64,000 bases of DNA from Methylotetracoccus oryzae (GCF_006175985.1 NZ_SRSH01000004.1:62001-126000), one strand, 5' to 3'. Positions 27,384 through 37,031 are shown, counted from the stretch's first letter. Numbers and translations: made by a program. The notes: generated from the sequence alone by a model not told the origin.

Positions 27384-29528
27384 TCAGAAACCGCCTTCCA
27401 GTTCCCCGGCCTTGTCTGCTGGCGAGCGCTCCGCCGTGGCGGCCTGGATCGCAGTGATGACGACGGTATTGACGATGTCGTCGACGGTACAGCCCCGGCT
27501 GAGGTCGTTCACCGGTTTCCGGAGACCCTGCAGGATCGGGCCGATGGCGATCGCGCCCGTTTCGCGCTGCACGGCCTTGTAGGTGTTGTTGCCGGTGTTC
27601 AGGTCGGGGAAAACCAGCACCGTCGCCTGTCCAGCGACCTCCGAGCCCGGCATCTTCTGAGCCGCGACCGAGCGATCGACCGCGGCGTCATACTGGATCG
27701 GCCCCTCGAGCAGCAGATCCGGCCGGCGTCGGCGCGCGATCGCCGTTGCGGCACGCACCTTCTCGACATCCGCGCCGACACCCGAGGTCCCGGACGAATA
27801 CGACAGCAGCGCGACCTTGGGCTCGATGCCGAAAGCCAGGGCCGTCTCGGCCGAAACGATGGCGATCTCCGCCAACTGCTCGGCATCGGGATCGGGGTTC
27901 ACCGCGCAATCCCCATAGACCAGCACCCCATCTTCGAGGCACATCAGGAACACGGACGAAACGATCGAGTAGCCGGGCTTGGTCTTGATCAATTGCAGGG
28001 CGGGCCGGACCGTGTGCTGGGTCGTGTGCACGGAGCCGGACACCATGCCGTCGGCCTCCCCCTTGTACACCATCATCGTGCCGAAATAGGACACGTCCAT
28101 CACGCAGTCACGCGCCAGCTCCGGCGTCACACCCTTGTGTTTGCGCAGCTCATAGAAGGTCTGCGCGTACTCGTCGATCCGATCGCTGGTCGCCGGGTCG
28201 ATGATGTTCAACTGGTCGATGTCGACAGCGATCCGGTGCTTCTTGATCGCCTGCGCGATTTTTTCCCTGGACCCGAGCAGAGTCAGCGCCGCGGCATCCT
28301 TCGCGAGCAGGTGGCCGGCCGCTTCGAGGATCCGCGGTTCATCCCCCTCCGGCAGCACGATATGGCGCCGATCGGCTCGAGCCTTGCGGAGCAGCAGATA
28401 GGTGAACATCTTCGGCGTCAAGCCCTGCGGGCGAGTCGCCTTCAGCGCGGAAACCAGTCGATCCAGGTCCACCGACCGATCGAACAGCTCGATGCTGCGC
28501 CGTATCTTGGCATGGTCGCCGGGGCGCAGATGCGCCCGGACCGACTGCAGGTGCATCGCCGTCACATAGGTATCGGTCTTCACCGACAGGATCGGCAAGG
28601 GATCGGGCAGACCGTCGAGCAGGCGCGCGACTGACGGCTCCGGTTTGAAACCGGTCGACAACACCAGCCCGGAGAGTTGCGGGTAATTGGCCGACTGATT
28701 GGCCTGCAGCATCGACAGGATCATGTCGGCGCGATCGCCTGGCGTGATGACCAGATGATTGTCGCGCAACCATTCGATGGCATGCTGGGACTGCATCGCC
28801 GCGACCAGGTAGTCATAGACGAGCGCATCGAGCCGGTTTGCACCGTAGAGCACCTCGGCCCCCAGTTGCTCCGCCACTTCCGAGACCCGCGGACTGCCCA
28901 GCGTCCGGTCGAAGGGCACCACGCCGAGCGCCCAGTTCTCGTGCCCGTAGCGTTGACGCAGTCCCGCTTCCAAGGCTTCGACGTCGGCCGGATCGGCTTT
29001 GGTGACGACCGCGCCGAAGATTTCGCAGCCGCGGAAACGGTGCGAGTCGAGCGCGATCCCCACCGAACCCAGCGCTTCCTCGACCGACCGCCCTTCGGCA
29101 CTGCCGACGACCAGCACCGGGCTGGCGAGGTTCTTGGCGATCTCCCGGTTGAAGTTGAACTCGAAGGCCGATGTCGTCTCGATCAGGAAATCGGTCCCTT
29201 CGATCAGCACGAAGTCGCAGGTATCCTCCAGCGCCTTGTACTTCGCGATGATCCGCTCGATGATCTCGTCCGGTTTGTGTTCGCCGAGCAGACCGATCGC
29301 GGCGGCCGCCGAAAGCCCGAACGAGGCCTCGTAAGTCTGCGGCAATCCGAAATGCCCCAGGATCAGATCGATGTCCTCATCCCGTTCCTGGCCGGGGTCT
29401 CCCTCCGCGATGGGGCGGAAGAAAGCGATCCGGGGCGTGCGGCGCTGCGCCACATCGAGTATGCCGAGGGCGACCAGCGCCTTACCCGACCCGGCGCCGG
29501 TGGTGCTGATATAAAGAGAGGACGTCAT
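27384..29528 (-). CDS. pta: Phosphate acetyltransferase (long, three-domain form)
   Basis: 714 aa from the ATG at 29528, preceded by GAG 12-14 bases upstream; an open frame to 29615 adds an Arg-rich, unlikely stretch. Domains: N-terminal AAA_26 P-loop-like domain (STTGAGSGKALVALGIL, 10-220), the DRTGG domain (220-350) and the PTA_PTB catalytic domain (about 390-700; HIVLPEGDEPRILEAA, GVTPELARDCVMDVSYFGTM, SYSSGTSGVGADVEKV, NTGNNTYKAVQRETG). It converts acetyl-CoA and phosphate to acetyl-phosphate. No acetate kinase (ackA) is in the window. Minus-strand neighbours are spaced, so it may be transcribed alone. Confidence 0.95.
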   Translation of the reverse strand: MTSSLYISTTGAGSGKALVALGILDVAQRRTPRIAFFRPIAEGDPGQERDEDIDLILGHFGLPQTYEASFGLSAAAAIGLLGEHKPDEIIERIIAKYKALEDTCDFVLIEGTDFLIETTSAFEFNFNREIAKNLASPVLVVGSAEGRSVEEALGSVGIALDSHRFRGCEIFGAVVTKADPADVEALEAGLRQRYGHENWALGVVPFDRTLGSPRVSEVAEQLGAEVLYGANRLDALVYDYLVAAMQSQHAIEWLRDNHLVITPGDRADMILSMLQANQSANYPQLSGLVLSTGFKPEPSVARLLDGLPDPLPILSVKTDTYVTAMHLQSVRAHLRPGDHAKIRRSIELFDRSVDLDRLVSALKATRPQGLTPKMFTYLLLRKARADRRHIVLPEGDEPRILEAAGHLLAKDAAALTLLGSREKIAQAIKKHRIAVDIDQLNIIDPATSDRIDEYAQTFYELRKHKGVTPELARDCVMDVSYFGTMMVYKGEADGMVSGSVHTTQHTVRPALQLIKTKPGYSIVSSVFLMCLEDGVLVYGDCAVNPDPDAEQLAEIAIVSAETALAFGIEPKVALLSYSSGTSGVGADVEKVRAATAIARRRRPDLLLEGPIQYDAAVDRSVAAQKMPGSEVAGQATVLVFPDLNTGNNTYKAVQRETGAIAIGPILQGLRKPVNDLSRGCTVDDIVNTVVITAIQAATAERSPADKAGELEGGF

Positions 29529-29654
29529 GCGTTTGATGTCTCGGGAACGGAACTCCGGTGCAGCACGGCGACGGGGCGGACGCCTGCGGGCGACGCCGGA
29601 ACCCCGCCTACCCAACGAGGCGCGACTCGCACCGCGGCGATACCGGGAACGACT

Positions 29655-30464
29655 TCAGATACGGCTGAGCAATTCGGCTTTTTTCTGGGCGAACTCCTGG
29701 TCGGAGATGAAGCCCCGGTCGTGCAACGCGGCCAGCTTCTCGATCTGTCCGAAGATATCGCCGCTCGCTCCCAAACCTGCTTCCGGTGCGGGCTCCGGCG
29801 CCATCGCAGCGGCCGGGACGGCAGACTCGGCGCGTTCGCCGGACACGATCGGCAGGTCGGCCAGGCGCACGGTGCCGTACTGGCTGGTGAAGGTCAGGGA
29901 CGCGACCCCACCCTGTTGCTGCGAAACACCCCCGATCTGGTGATCGAGCGTGTCGTAGATCGTAACCCGGCCGCCGAGGTCCACGACCAGGCGCCGGGCA
30001 CCGGGAAACACGGCATATCGAACGTCGTTCTGTGCGCCGACACTGCTGGGCGAACCGAACTCGGCCGGCCACCAGACGCCCGCGTCCGCAGCCGTGACGA
30101 ACAGGCTCACTCCGCTGCCGCCCTGTTGCTGCGACTGACTCACCGGCGGCGGGGCGAATAGCGGCTGGCTTGCCAACAAGCCCGACAACTCGCTGCACAG
30201 CCCGTCGACGCGCGCCTTCAACGCATTGTTGAACATGTCGCCGACCATCGTCATGCCGCCCTGCATCCATTGGCCGCTGCCACCGAACTCCGGATGACTG
30301 AACTGGGCCATGGTGCCGTGCCCCTGGGCGACGGCCCGCAGCATGGTCAGCGCTGCGTCCAGGCTGACCCCGTAACGCTGCGCGAGTTCCTGGAGAATTG
30401 CCTGTCCCTGCCCTGTCAGTTCTTGCATTTGGATCACCGCCACTATCGAGTGCTTTGCCACCAA
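29655..30464 (-). CDS. SHOCT-domain protein
   Basis: 269 aa; an internal Met at residue 13 (MQELTGQGQAILQELAQRYG) is an alternative start. The C-terminal SHOCT signature is clear at 240-269 (IEKLAALHDRGFISDQEFAQ), a short helical pair found at the ends of many membrane-associated proteins. The N-terminal part is helical, then a Gly/Met-rich linker (GGSGQWMQGGMTMVGDMF) and a beta-rich middle (SLFVTAADAGVWWPAEFG, RYAVFPGARRLVVDLGGRV). There is no signal peptide or helix. Function unknown; it precedes pta on the same strand by 126 bp. Confidence 0.82.
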   Translation of the reverse strand: MVAKHSIVAVIQMQELTGQGQAILQELAQRYGVSLDAALTMLRAVAQGHGTMAQFSHPEFGGSGQWMQGGMTMVGDMFNNALKARVDGLCSELSGLLASQPLFAPPPVSQSQQQGGSGVSLFVTAADAGVWWPAEFGSPSSVGAQNDVRYAVFPGARRLVVDLGGRVTIYDTLDHQIGGVSQQQGGVASLTFTSQYGTVRLADLPIVSGERAESAVPAAAMAPEPAPEAGLGASGDIFGQIEKLAALHDRGFISDQEFAQKKAELLSRI

Positions 30465-30568
30465 CGCGGCATCATTTCACCTTGGCGGGGCTCGAACAAG
30501 GCGCCGGCCGCTAAACCCCTTGTTTACCCGCCGGATTGGCGCGGCAGATCACGCCTTGTGATGGCGCC

Positions 30569-31519
30569 TCAGCGCGGCGTGACGGTCGTCGAACAGGACC
30601 CGTCTTCCTGTTCGACCGCGCGCAGATAGCGCACGATGCCGTCGCTGACCCGCTCGCGCTCGGCGGCCGGCAGTTCGCGGTTCAGCGCCGGCATCGTCGT
30701 TCCGGGACGCAGCGCCGAGGGCTCGCGCAACCAGTCTTTCAATGCCGCGTCATCCCAGCGGCACGCGGCCCGACCCAGATCGACAGGATACTTCCGCCCC
30801 CCGACGCCGCGGACCGCATGGCAGCTGAGGCAGTGTTTCTTGGCGTGCGCAAACCCCTGGACTATCTCCGCACCGGCTTCCCGGGGCAATAACGCACGGT
30901 CGTCCTGCGCCGAGCGGACGTCGATCGCCACGACCTGATACGCCCAGCCATAAGTGCCGCGGGTCGCTCGATCGGGCGCATTCAGATTGTCCCAGACCAG
31001 GTAATAGGGACCGAGGGGCACGGCGGTCTGGTTCTGCTCGGCGTTGTCGACGACGAACGGGGCGCCGTCACTGCGCGCGAACGCAAGCAAGGTTCTTTCC
31101 TTGCGCAGCGCCTCCGCCGCGATCGCGGAGCGGTAACCGTCCCGCGCCGTGAAGAGTACTTCGGCCTCCGGCGCCGACCAGCGGCTACCGAACCACCGGT
31201 CGAGGAGTGGTGTCAGCGGCAAGCCGGTGTAGCTTGCCTGAACCTCGCGCCCCGCCCGCGACTCGTGTGGCTCGATCACGGCGATCGCCTGCGGCACGAG
31301 GCCCGACTCCCGCACCAGTTGCTCCGGTGCCGGCAAATCGAGGGCCCTGGCGCCATTGACCCACAGCGCGGCGAGCGCCGCCGTCGCCACAAGCCGGAGA
31401 AACCGGGCAAGGAAGACCTGCGCGGTACAACGAAGGCCGGTGACGGGCCGCTGCGAAGCAACCGCGACGGCGGCCTTGGATGCGTTTCGACCGGCTCCGG
31501 TCACCGTGTTTGCAGCCAT
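30569..31519 (-). CDS. SUOX-like domain fused to a monoheme cytochrome c
   Basis: 316 aa from the ATG at 31519, with GGAGAG 6-11 bases upstream; an open frame extends further without support. A Tat- or Sec-like N-terminus leads to a hydrophobic stretch (LRLVATAALAALWVNGARA). Residues about 60-200 (YTGLPLTPLLDRWFGSRW, LFTARDGYRSAIAAEAL, AFARSDGAPFVVDN, VPLGPYYLVWDNLNAP) resemble the SUOX fold of sulfite oxidases, but no obvious molybdenum-ligand Cys is visible in it. The C-terminal cytochrome c has CLSCH and a candidate axial Met in PGTTMPAL. Periplasmic electron transfer is expected; whether a cofactor binds the SUOX-like part is unknown. Confidence 0.87.
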   Translation of the reverse strand: MAANTVTGAGRNASKAAVAVASQRPVTGLRCTAQVFLARFLRLVATAALAALWVNGARALDLPAPEQLVRESGLVPQAIAVIEPHESRAGREVQASYTGLPLTPLLDRWFGSRWSAPEAEVLFTARDGYRSAIAAEALRKERTLLAFARSDGAPFVVDNAEQNQTAVPLGPYYLVWDNLNAPDRATRGTYGWAYQVVAIDVRSAQDDRALLPREAGAEIVQGFAHAKKHCLSCHAVRGVGGRKYPVDLGRAACRWDDAALKDWLREPSALRPGTTMPALNRELPAAERERVSDGIVRYLRAVEQEDGSCSTTVTPR

Positions 31520-31650
31520 TTGCGACTCTCCGCTGATGGATCGCAGGCAGCGATCGACGGGCGCATCGTGCCTCATTCCGCACCGCGACGAAAGAGGCGG
31601 CACGACCCGACGCGATCGGGTAAATGCTGCCAGCCCGTCGATTCCGCGTC

Positions 31651-31678
31651 GTAGGGACAGTTCATGAACTGCCCCTTA
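31651..31678. repeat. Palindromic repeat (REP-like), copy 3
   Basis: GTAGGGACAGTTCATGAACTGCCCCTTA, an inverted repeat with the same layout as the copies at 16522 and 24075, but both sides of the inner arm have changed together (CAATTCATGAATTG to CAGTTCATGAACTG), keeping the pairing. Intergenic between the SUOX/cytochrome c gene and the permease. Confidence 0.7.
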
Positions 31679-31847
31679 CCTCTCGATTTCTACCTCCGCT
31701 CCCGCGGCCGGTCCCGGATGTTCGGGATGGCGCGCACCGCGGATCGCCAAACCGTTACACTAAGGGCCTATCGTAAGGCGGCTTCGATGTGTCCCGAGCC
31801 CCCGCAGCGCGGCCACGCGCCTCAGCCATTCCGAACCCCTCCCTGCC

Positions 31848-32882
31848 ATGACTTCAAAAGAAAACTTCGCGGTCGTTTTACGCTATGTGGCCATCGGTCT
31901 GGTCGCGCTGGCCTCGTTCGAGGTCGTGCGGCCATTTCTGGGCGCGCTCCTGTGGGCCGGCGTGCTGTGCGTTTCGACGTGGGAGCTCTTTCGCCGACTG
32001 GAAATGCGCTCCGGGCTATCGCGGAAAGTGCTCGCCCTGCTAATGAGCACGCTGCTGCTGACGGTGTTCGTAGTGCCCCTCGGGTTGCTCGGAGGATCGC
32101 TCGCCCGGCACGTGCACGAATTGGCCAGGGTCGCCAACGACCTGGCAACGATTCTGCCGCAGAAGATTCCCTTGTGGCTGGATGCCATCCCGATGATCGG
32201 TCCATTGCTGCATCAGAGCTGGAGCGACATGACGGCCGACACCACCAGCATCGCGGGCACGGTGCAACCCTGGATCGGGCAGACCAGTCATTGGCTGCTG
32301 TCGCAGGGCGTCCACCTTCTGACGGCCATGGTCGAGATTCTGCTCGCGGTCATCGTGACGGGCCTCCTCTACCTGCATGCCGAGACGGCCGCGCATTGGG
32401 TACGGACGACCGTGGAACGCCTTGGCGCTGCCAACGGCCCGCGACTCGTCGGCGCCGTGGCGCGCACGATACGTGCCGTCATGTTCGGCATCGTCGGGAT
32501 GGCCGTGATCCAGGCCATGCTGCTCAGCCTGGGACTGGCCCTGGCCGGCGTGCCGGGCGCGCCACTGCTGGGTTTCGCCGGTTTCGTGCTGTCCCTGGCC
32601 CAACTCGGCACCTCCCTGGTGTGGATACCGGCCGCCCTGTGGCTTTTCTACCACGGTCAGCTGCCGTGGGCGCTGGCCATTGTGGCGTGGGGCACGGCAT
32701 TGAACACGGTCGATCACTTCGTCAAGCCCGTCTATATCAGCAAGGAACTGGGCCTGCCACTGATCGTGATCTTTATCGGAGTCATCGGCGGCGTGCTGAC
32801 CTGGGGCCTCATCGGAGCCTTCCTCGGTGCCACGCTGCTGGCGGTCAGCTACACGCTATATAAGGAGTGGATCGAGAGTTGA
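31848..32882 (+). CDS. AI-2E family (PerM-like) membrane permease
   Basis: 344 aa with seven to eight predicted membrane spans (for example VLRYVAIGLVALASFEVVRP, LLLTVFVVPLGLLGGSLAR, MVEILLAVIVTGLLYL, VMFGIVGMAVIQAMLLSLGL, LGLPLIVIFIGVIGGVLTWG). The pattern fits AI-2E family transporters, a broad group that includes exporters of autoinducer and Na+/H+ antiporters; substrate not predictable. ATG start in ACTTCAAAAG context without a strong Shine-Dalgarno (CCTGCC). It is the last plus-strand gene before the duplicated oxidase region. Confidence 0.9.
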   Translation: MTSKENFAVVLRYVAIGLVALASFEVVRPFLGALLWAGVLCVSTWELFRRLEMRSGLSRKVLALLMSTLLLTVFVVPLGLLGGSLARHVHELARVANDLATILPQKIPLWLDAIPMIGPLLHQSWSDMTADTTSIAGTVQPWIGQTSHWLLSQGVHLLTAMVEILLAVIVTGLLYLHAETAAHWVRTTVERLGAANGPRLVGAVARTIRAVMFGIVGMAVIQAMLLSLGLALAGVPGAPLLGFAGFVLSLAQLGTSLVWIPAALWLFYHGQLPWALAIVAWGTALNTVDHFVKPVYISKELGLPLIVIFIGVIGGVLTWGLIGAFLGATLLAVSYTLYKEWIES

Positions 32883-33600
32883 TCGGTCATGGTCATTGGT
32901 TGTCCCGCCCTGGCAGCGACTCGGAGCAAGCCGACGCAGGGCCGAGACGGTTAATCGCGAGGCAGGCGTCCACGACTGGCTCGCTTCGTGCGCGACTCGC
33001 TGGTGATTTGGGGCTGCTCTGCTGCAGGCCAGTCAGCACCGATGCACCGCCGATTTCACTGCTGGCCTGCAGCGTCAGCGCAATCCGGCACGAGATGCGA
33101 GGGGTCGCGTTGAAACGGTCTTGGTAGCCGCTGGGTTCACCTGGATGGTGTCCCTACCCACTGTCGGAGCGATGACATCTCCCGGGGTCTCAGTAGCCAG
33201 GTCGGAGGCGGTGGCACCCCACACCTCGACGCGGTAACTGCGGTCTCCATCCGCTGCCTGCCTTGGCAATGACACCATCGATCAGGATATCAGCGCCCTC
33301 TCTCAGTCGCGATCCCGAACGTCGTTAGGGACCGCAGGCGTTCAGCGTGCCGCAACAGCAACACGAGTGCGGCACGGGTAGCGCCCCGAGCAGAGAATAA
33401 GGCGATCCCTGACGCCTTAAGGCCTTCCCGGTTTTGCCAGGGATGAAACGGAAAAATCCGACCAACCCGCCATCAAAGATCTCCTCAAGCGGTACGATGC
33501 GGCGGGACTTGGCAGGCCATTGAATCCAAGGCACTCGCAGTCTTTGAACCAGGATCCCAACGGGCGACATCAACCGGGGGAAACCAGCTAACCCCTGGCG
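32883..33600. other. 718-bp intergenic region with possible degraded gene fragments
   Basis: Only short minus-strand frames (33075-33278 and 33325-33573) are open; neither has a ribosome binding site or recognisable family, and reading between frames suggests decayed coding sequence. An 11-bp inverted repeat CTGCAGGCCAG (33022-33032) with CTGGCCTGCAG (33062-33072) is present. This region separates the permease from the leader of copy A. Confidence 0.45.
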
Positions 33601-33626
33601 CCGAATCAGATTTTCCCCTCTTCGTA

Positions 33627-33642
33627 TACGTAATTTTACGTA
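33627..33642. promoter_or_regulatory. Perfect-arm palindrome upstream of copy A
   Basis: TACGTAA-TT-TTACGTA, 7-bp perfect arms with a 2-base spacer, in locally AT-rich DNA. A shared CCTAATATGC follows at 33652-33661 and again before copy B at 44825-44834, roughly 100 bases before both conserved leaders; TAATAT within it could be a -10 element. The palindrome itself is not found before copy B. Operator-like, unassigned. Confidence 0.4.
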
Positions 33643-33750
33643 TTGCGGTTACCTAATATGCTGCGTATTCTCCCTAAAGCGTACTCAGTTTGTGGGGGCT
33701 GATGCGCTACCGGACGATTTCGTTCAAGCATTTCAGAGGCCGCATACGTG

Positions 33751-34144
33751 GTGATAGTCCCCCTCACTCCTTTCCGCCCCTCAGGCAGAGTCCCTCCGAC
33801 CAGACCGTCAGGATCCTTTGCGTCACTGGATGCTGACTCCGAACCTGCGTTCGGGAAACCTCCGCCGACATCAAGATATCCTCGAAAGTCCGTAACTTAA
33901 GCCCCGCCAGGACAGGGCCAGATCAGCTATTGCTCTAGGCCAGCGTAGCGCTGATCAAGGCGTCGCGCGGTAGAGGCTGCTTTTGCGAAGTTGCCAGGCC
34001 CCAATCACCCCCGCTGCGTGAGGGCTTATCTCTAAGGATGCTTCCCGGTCTTTCCGGACCGTCAGCAGATCGCGCATCGAGGCGCAACGAACGAATTCGT
34101 ATTCAAAAGAACGTAATGACAAAGTGCAAGAAGAGGCGAGCGAA
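33751..34144 (+). promoter_or_regulatory. Conserved 5' leader of copy A
   Basis: The 394 bases before the oxidase start are patchily conserved with 44937-45328: blocks near 33780-33855 (GTCAGGAT, TGACTCCGA), 33955-33975 (GATCAAGGCGTCGCGCGG) and 34063-34144. A hairpin CCGAAC-CTGC-GTTCGG at 33839-33854 corresponds to CCGAGC-CCCCC-GCTCGG in copy B: an A-U pair becomes G-C, a compensatory change. No small ORF is conserved. It looks like an RNA leader; which riboswitch or attenuator class, if any, is unknown. Confidence 0.55.
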
Positions 34145-36265
34145 ATGACACAGTGCAATCCGGATCAGGCATCGGATCATCCCCAAGAGCCCGACATACG
34201 CGTGGCGGATGAACGGGCACCCATCAACGACGAAAACGTGAATACTGCCCGGCGCGATCTGTTGAAGCTCGGAGCCACGGCGGGCGCCGGGGCTGCCGCA
34301 GCCACGCTGGGGGGTGGCGCACTGCTGGCACCGCGCAGCGCCGACGCTCAAGTGGTGCCCGCGCCGATCGTCGTCAGTCCGTGGAACACGGCCTGGGCCT
34401 TCGTGCAACCGATGCCGATCCCCGGGGTATGTCAGCCGACCTCGACGCTGCATGGCCCCCCTGCACAGAATCAGCCGTGGACCCGCGACTTCGTCACCGC
34501 CAACGGCTTGACACCCCACGTGCGCAACAATCCAGGCCACGGGCAGGACGAGGAGTACTACGAGGCGCGGGCGGAGCTCCACCAGCGCTGGGCCGAATTC
34601 GGCAATGTCGATCCGGTCTACGAAAACGGGCAACTGGTCAGCTCCGGTCAGTTCAACGGCAAGATGTATGAACTGGAGTGTCGCGAGGCCGATTGGGACT
34701 TCTATCCGCCCGGCGCGACAGTAAACGGACAACCAAACGGGCAACCGATCCTGCCGTCCAAGCTCTGGATCTACCATGACCTGAACTCCAACGCCGCCGG
34801 CGTCGTGCGCATCAACGCCCGTTACGGCGAACCGGCCCTGGTCCGTCTGTACAACAGCTGTCCGGTCGACAATCGGGGTTTCGGCATCGACAACTGCACG
34901 ATGCACTTGCACAACGCCCACAATCCGCCGGAATCGGATGGCGGGCCGCTGCGCTGGAGCATCTCGGGCGAATTCTTCGATTACTGGTACCCGAACGTGC
35001 GCGCCGGCTTTGCCAGCAATTACCGCAACGGCACGACCTATATCGGGCCGGACAAGGTCGCCCGCCAGTGCCCCGGGGACTATAAGGAAACCCAAAGCAC
35101 GCTGTGGTTCCACGACCACCGGATGGACTTCACGGCCCAGAACACCTACAAGGGCATGGCGTCGTTCTACACGCTGTTCAGCGACGACATCAACCTCGAT
35201 ACCGGCAAAGGCAATAGCTCGAAGCTGGCCGACCGCGGCCTGGGATTGCCCAGCGGCGAATACGACATTCCGATCCTGTTGGCGGACAAGCGCTTCGACC
35301 CGACCAATGGCGGCGAGTTGTACATGGACGTCCAGGACTTCAACGGCTTCCTGGGCGATCTGGTGACCTGCAACTTCAAGATCAAGCCGTATCTCAACGT
35401 CCAGCGCCGTCGTTACCGCTTCCGTCTGCTCAACAGCGGACCCTCGCGCTACTACGAGCTGTCGTTCTATTACCGCAAACCGGGCGCCAGGACGAATACC
35501 CCACTCGGCTTCGTCCGCATCGCCAACGACGGGAACTTGCTCCCGAAGGCGCTGGGCCTGGGCAGCGTGCGCCTGGGTGTCGCGGAACGCGCCGACATCA
35601 TTCTCGACTTCGCCGAGGTGCCACAGGGCACGATCGTCTACATGGAGAACCGGCTGGATCAGGTCACGCCGGAGGGCAACGCGGGCGTCCTGAGGGCCAG
35701 CAGCATCGACCCCAAGCAGCGTGACGCGACGCAAATCCTGCAGATACGGGTCGGCGGACTCTCGGGCAGCACCGACATCAGCACCAGCAAGGCCAAGTTG
35801 CTGGCGATGCCAACCTTGTTACCGCTTCCGGTGCTACCCCCGGTCACGCGGACGCGCGCCTTCTCTTTCACCGCAGCCGGTGCGCAGTGGGTCGTCAACG
35901 GGCAGTTGTTCGATCCGGATGTCATCAGCGCCTTTCCGATCGAAGGGACGTGCGAGGAATGGACCTACACATCCGGCGGCGGCTGGAGTCATCCGATCCA
36001 CATCCATCACGAGGAGTTCCAGCTCACCACCCGGAACGCCGTACCGGTCGCCGTTTCCTCCGAGGACTACAGCCGCAAGGACGTCGTGCGCATCGGCAAC
36101 GGCTCGGTCGGCATCCTCAATAGCGGGAGCATCACCTTTCGGATCCAGTTCCGCGACTGGTACGGCGACTATCCGGTCCACTGCCATAACGTCGTGCACG
36201 AGGATCACGCCATGATGTTCCGGTTCCAGATCGTGCCCCCGACCGACCCCAACGCCGGCAACTAA
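34145..36265 (+). CDS. Tat-exported multicopper oxidase, copy A
   Basis: 706 aa. ATG 34145 has AAGAGG 10 bases upstream. The twin-arginine signal NTARRDLLKLGATAG is at about residues 35-50, ending ADAQ, so it exits folded with copper. Copper ligand motifs: H254-L-H256, H323-D-H325, H616-P-I-H619-I-H621, and H679-C680-H681 with H685 and axial M690, so the T1 site and T2/T3 cluster are complete. Length is well over CotA or bilirubin oxidases (about 510 aa) and nearer large secreted oxidases. Copy A has a 4-residue tandem NGQP duplication absent from copy B. The SCO chaperone follows by 32 bp. Substrate unknown; Mn(II), phenols or Cu(I) are candidates. Confidence 0.95.
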   Translation: MTQCNPDQASDHPQEPDIRVADERAPINDENVNTARRDLLKLGATAGAGAAAATLGGGALLAPRSADAQVVPAPIVVSPWNTAWAFVQPMPIPGVCQPTSTLHGPPAQNQPWTRDFVTANGLTPHVRNNPGHGQDEEYYEARAELHQRWAEFGNVDPVYENGQLVSSGQFNGKMYELECREADWDFYPPGATVNGQPNGQPILPSKLWIYHDLNSNAAGVVRINARYGEPALVRLYNSCPVDNRGFGIDNCTMHLHNAHNPPESDGGPLRWSISGEFFDYWYPNVRAGFASNYRNGTTYIGPDKVARQCPGDYKETQSTLWFHDHRMDFTAQNTYKGMASFYTLFSDDINLDTGKGNSSKLADRGLGLPSGEYDIPILLADKRFDPTNGGELYMDVQDFNGFLGDLVTCNFKIKPYLNVQRRRYRFRLLNSGPSRYYELSFYYRKPGARTNTPLGFVRIANDGNLLPKALGLGSVRLGVAERADIILDFAEVPQGTIVYMENRLDQVTPEGNAGVLRASSIDPKQRDATQILQIRVGGLSGSTDISTSKAKLLAMPTLLPLPVLPPVTRTRAFSFTAAGAQWVVNGQLFDPDVISAFPIEGTCEEWTYTSGGGWSHPIHIHHEEFQLTTRNAVPVAVSSEDYSRKDVVRIGNGSVGILNSGSITFRIQFRDWYGDYPVHCHNVVHEDHAMMFRFQIVPPTDPNAGN

Positions 36266-36297
36266 ACAGCGCCCCACCTAACACGATAGGAAGCTTC

Positions 36298-37008
36298 ATG
36301 AACGAGATCAGTAAACGTGCATTCCTGACCCGGTTGGCGGGCGTCTCGGCCGGCGTCGCCGCGGTGACCGCCGTGCCACTGGCGCTTGCCAAGACGGCTG
36401 ACGCATTGCAACCCGAACTGTCACACCCCGCCAAGCGGCTGAGCGCCGACGAGCGCCGCCGCAACCGGTTCCCGAACGTGCCGGTGGTCGACCACGAGGG
36501 CAACACTCACCGCTTTTACGACGATCTGATCAAGGACAAGATCGTCCTGGTCAATTTCATGTTCACCCGCTGCAACGGGACCTGCCCCGGCACGACCGCC
36601 AATCTGAAAAAGGTCCAGGCGGAATTCGGTGACCGCATGGGGCGCGACGTGTTCCTGTATTCGGTCTCCCTGGACGCCGAGTACGACACCGTCGAACGGC
36701 TCAAGGCCTACGCCGAGTTGTTCAAGGTCGGTCCCGGCTGGCGGTTCATTACCGGCACCCAGGAAGACCTCGGCCTGATTCGCCGGAAATTCGGCCTTTA
36801 CCGAACGGATCCCGTGCTCGACCGTCAGGCGGACAACCATGTCGGTGCCGTCAAATTCGGCATCGAGCGCCTGGAACGCTGGGGGATGTGCAGCGCGATG
36901 ACCAAGCCGAAATACATCGCGCGCTATGTGGAGTGGATGGAACCGAACGGCAGACGGCCGACGCTCCCCGAGATGACCGGGAGCGTTCCCGCTCGGAAAG
37001 CGACCTAG
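36298..37008 (+). CDS. SCO1/SenC-family copper chaperone, copy A
   Basis: 236 aa. AGGAAGC lies 5-6 bases before the ATG. The N-terminus has a Tat-like KRAFLTRLAGVSAG signal. The thioredoxin-like fold carries the copper ligands C92 and C96 in FTRCNGTCPG and H181 in ADNHVGAV. SCO proteins deliver copper to oxidase centres or act as thiol reductases outside the cytoplasm. Downstream of the multicopper oxidase, it probably metallates that enzyme or maintains periplasmic copper. The stem-loop at 37032-37076 follows. Nearly identical to 47470-48180 except after the signal sequence (KTADALQPELSHPAKR against QATGTAPSEPSHRGER). Confidence 0.95.
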   Translation: MNEISKRAFLTRLAGVSAGVAAVTAVPLALAKTADALQPELSHPAKRLSADERRRNRFPNVPVVDHEGNTHRFYDDLIKDKIVLVNFMFTRCNGTCPGTTANLKKVQAEFGDRMGRDVFLYSVSLDAEYDTVERLKAYAELFKVGPGWRFITGTQEDLGLIRRKFGLYRTDPVLDRQADNHVGAVKFGIERLERWGMCSAMTKPKYIARYVEWMEPNGRRPTLPEMTGSVPARKAT

Positions 37009-37031
37009 AGAACGCCAGACATCATTCTGGT

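Noticed and set aside
32883-33600. Two small minus-strand genes (33075-33278, 33325-33573)
   Set aside because: No ribosome binding sites, no recognisable domains, and frame shifts between fragments; better seen as decayed sequence.
33751-34144. A yybP-ykoY type Mn riboswitch or other named riboswitch
   Set aside because: The characteristic core sequences could not be found; only the generic covarying hairpin is supported.
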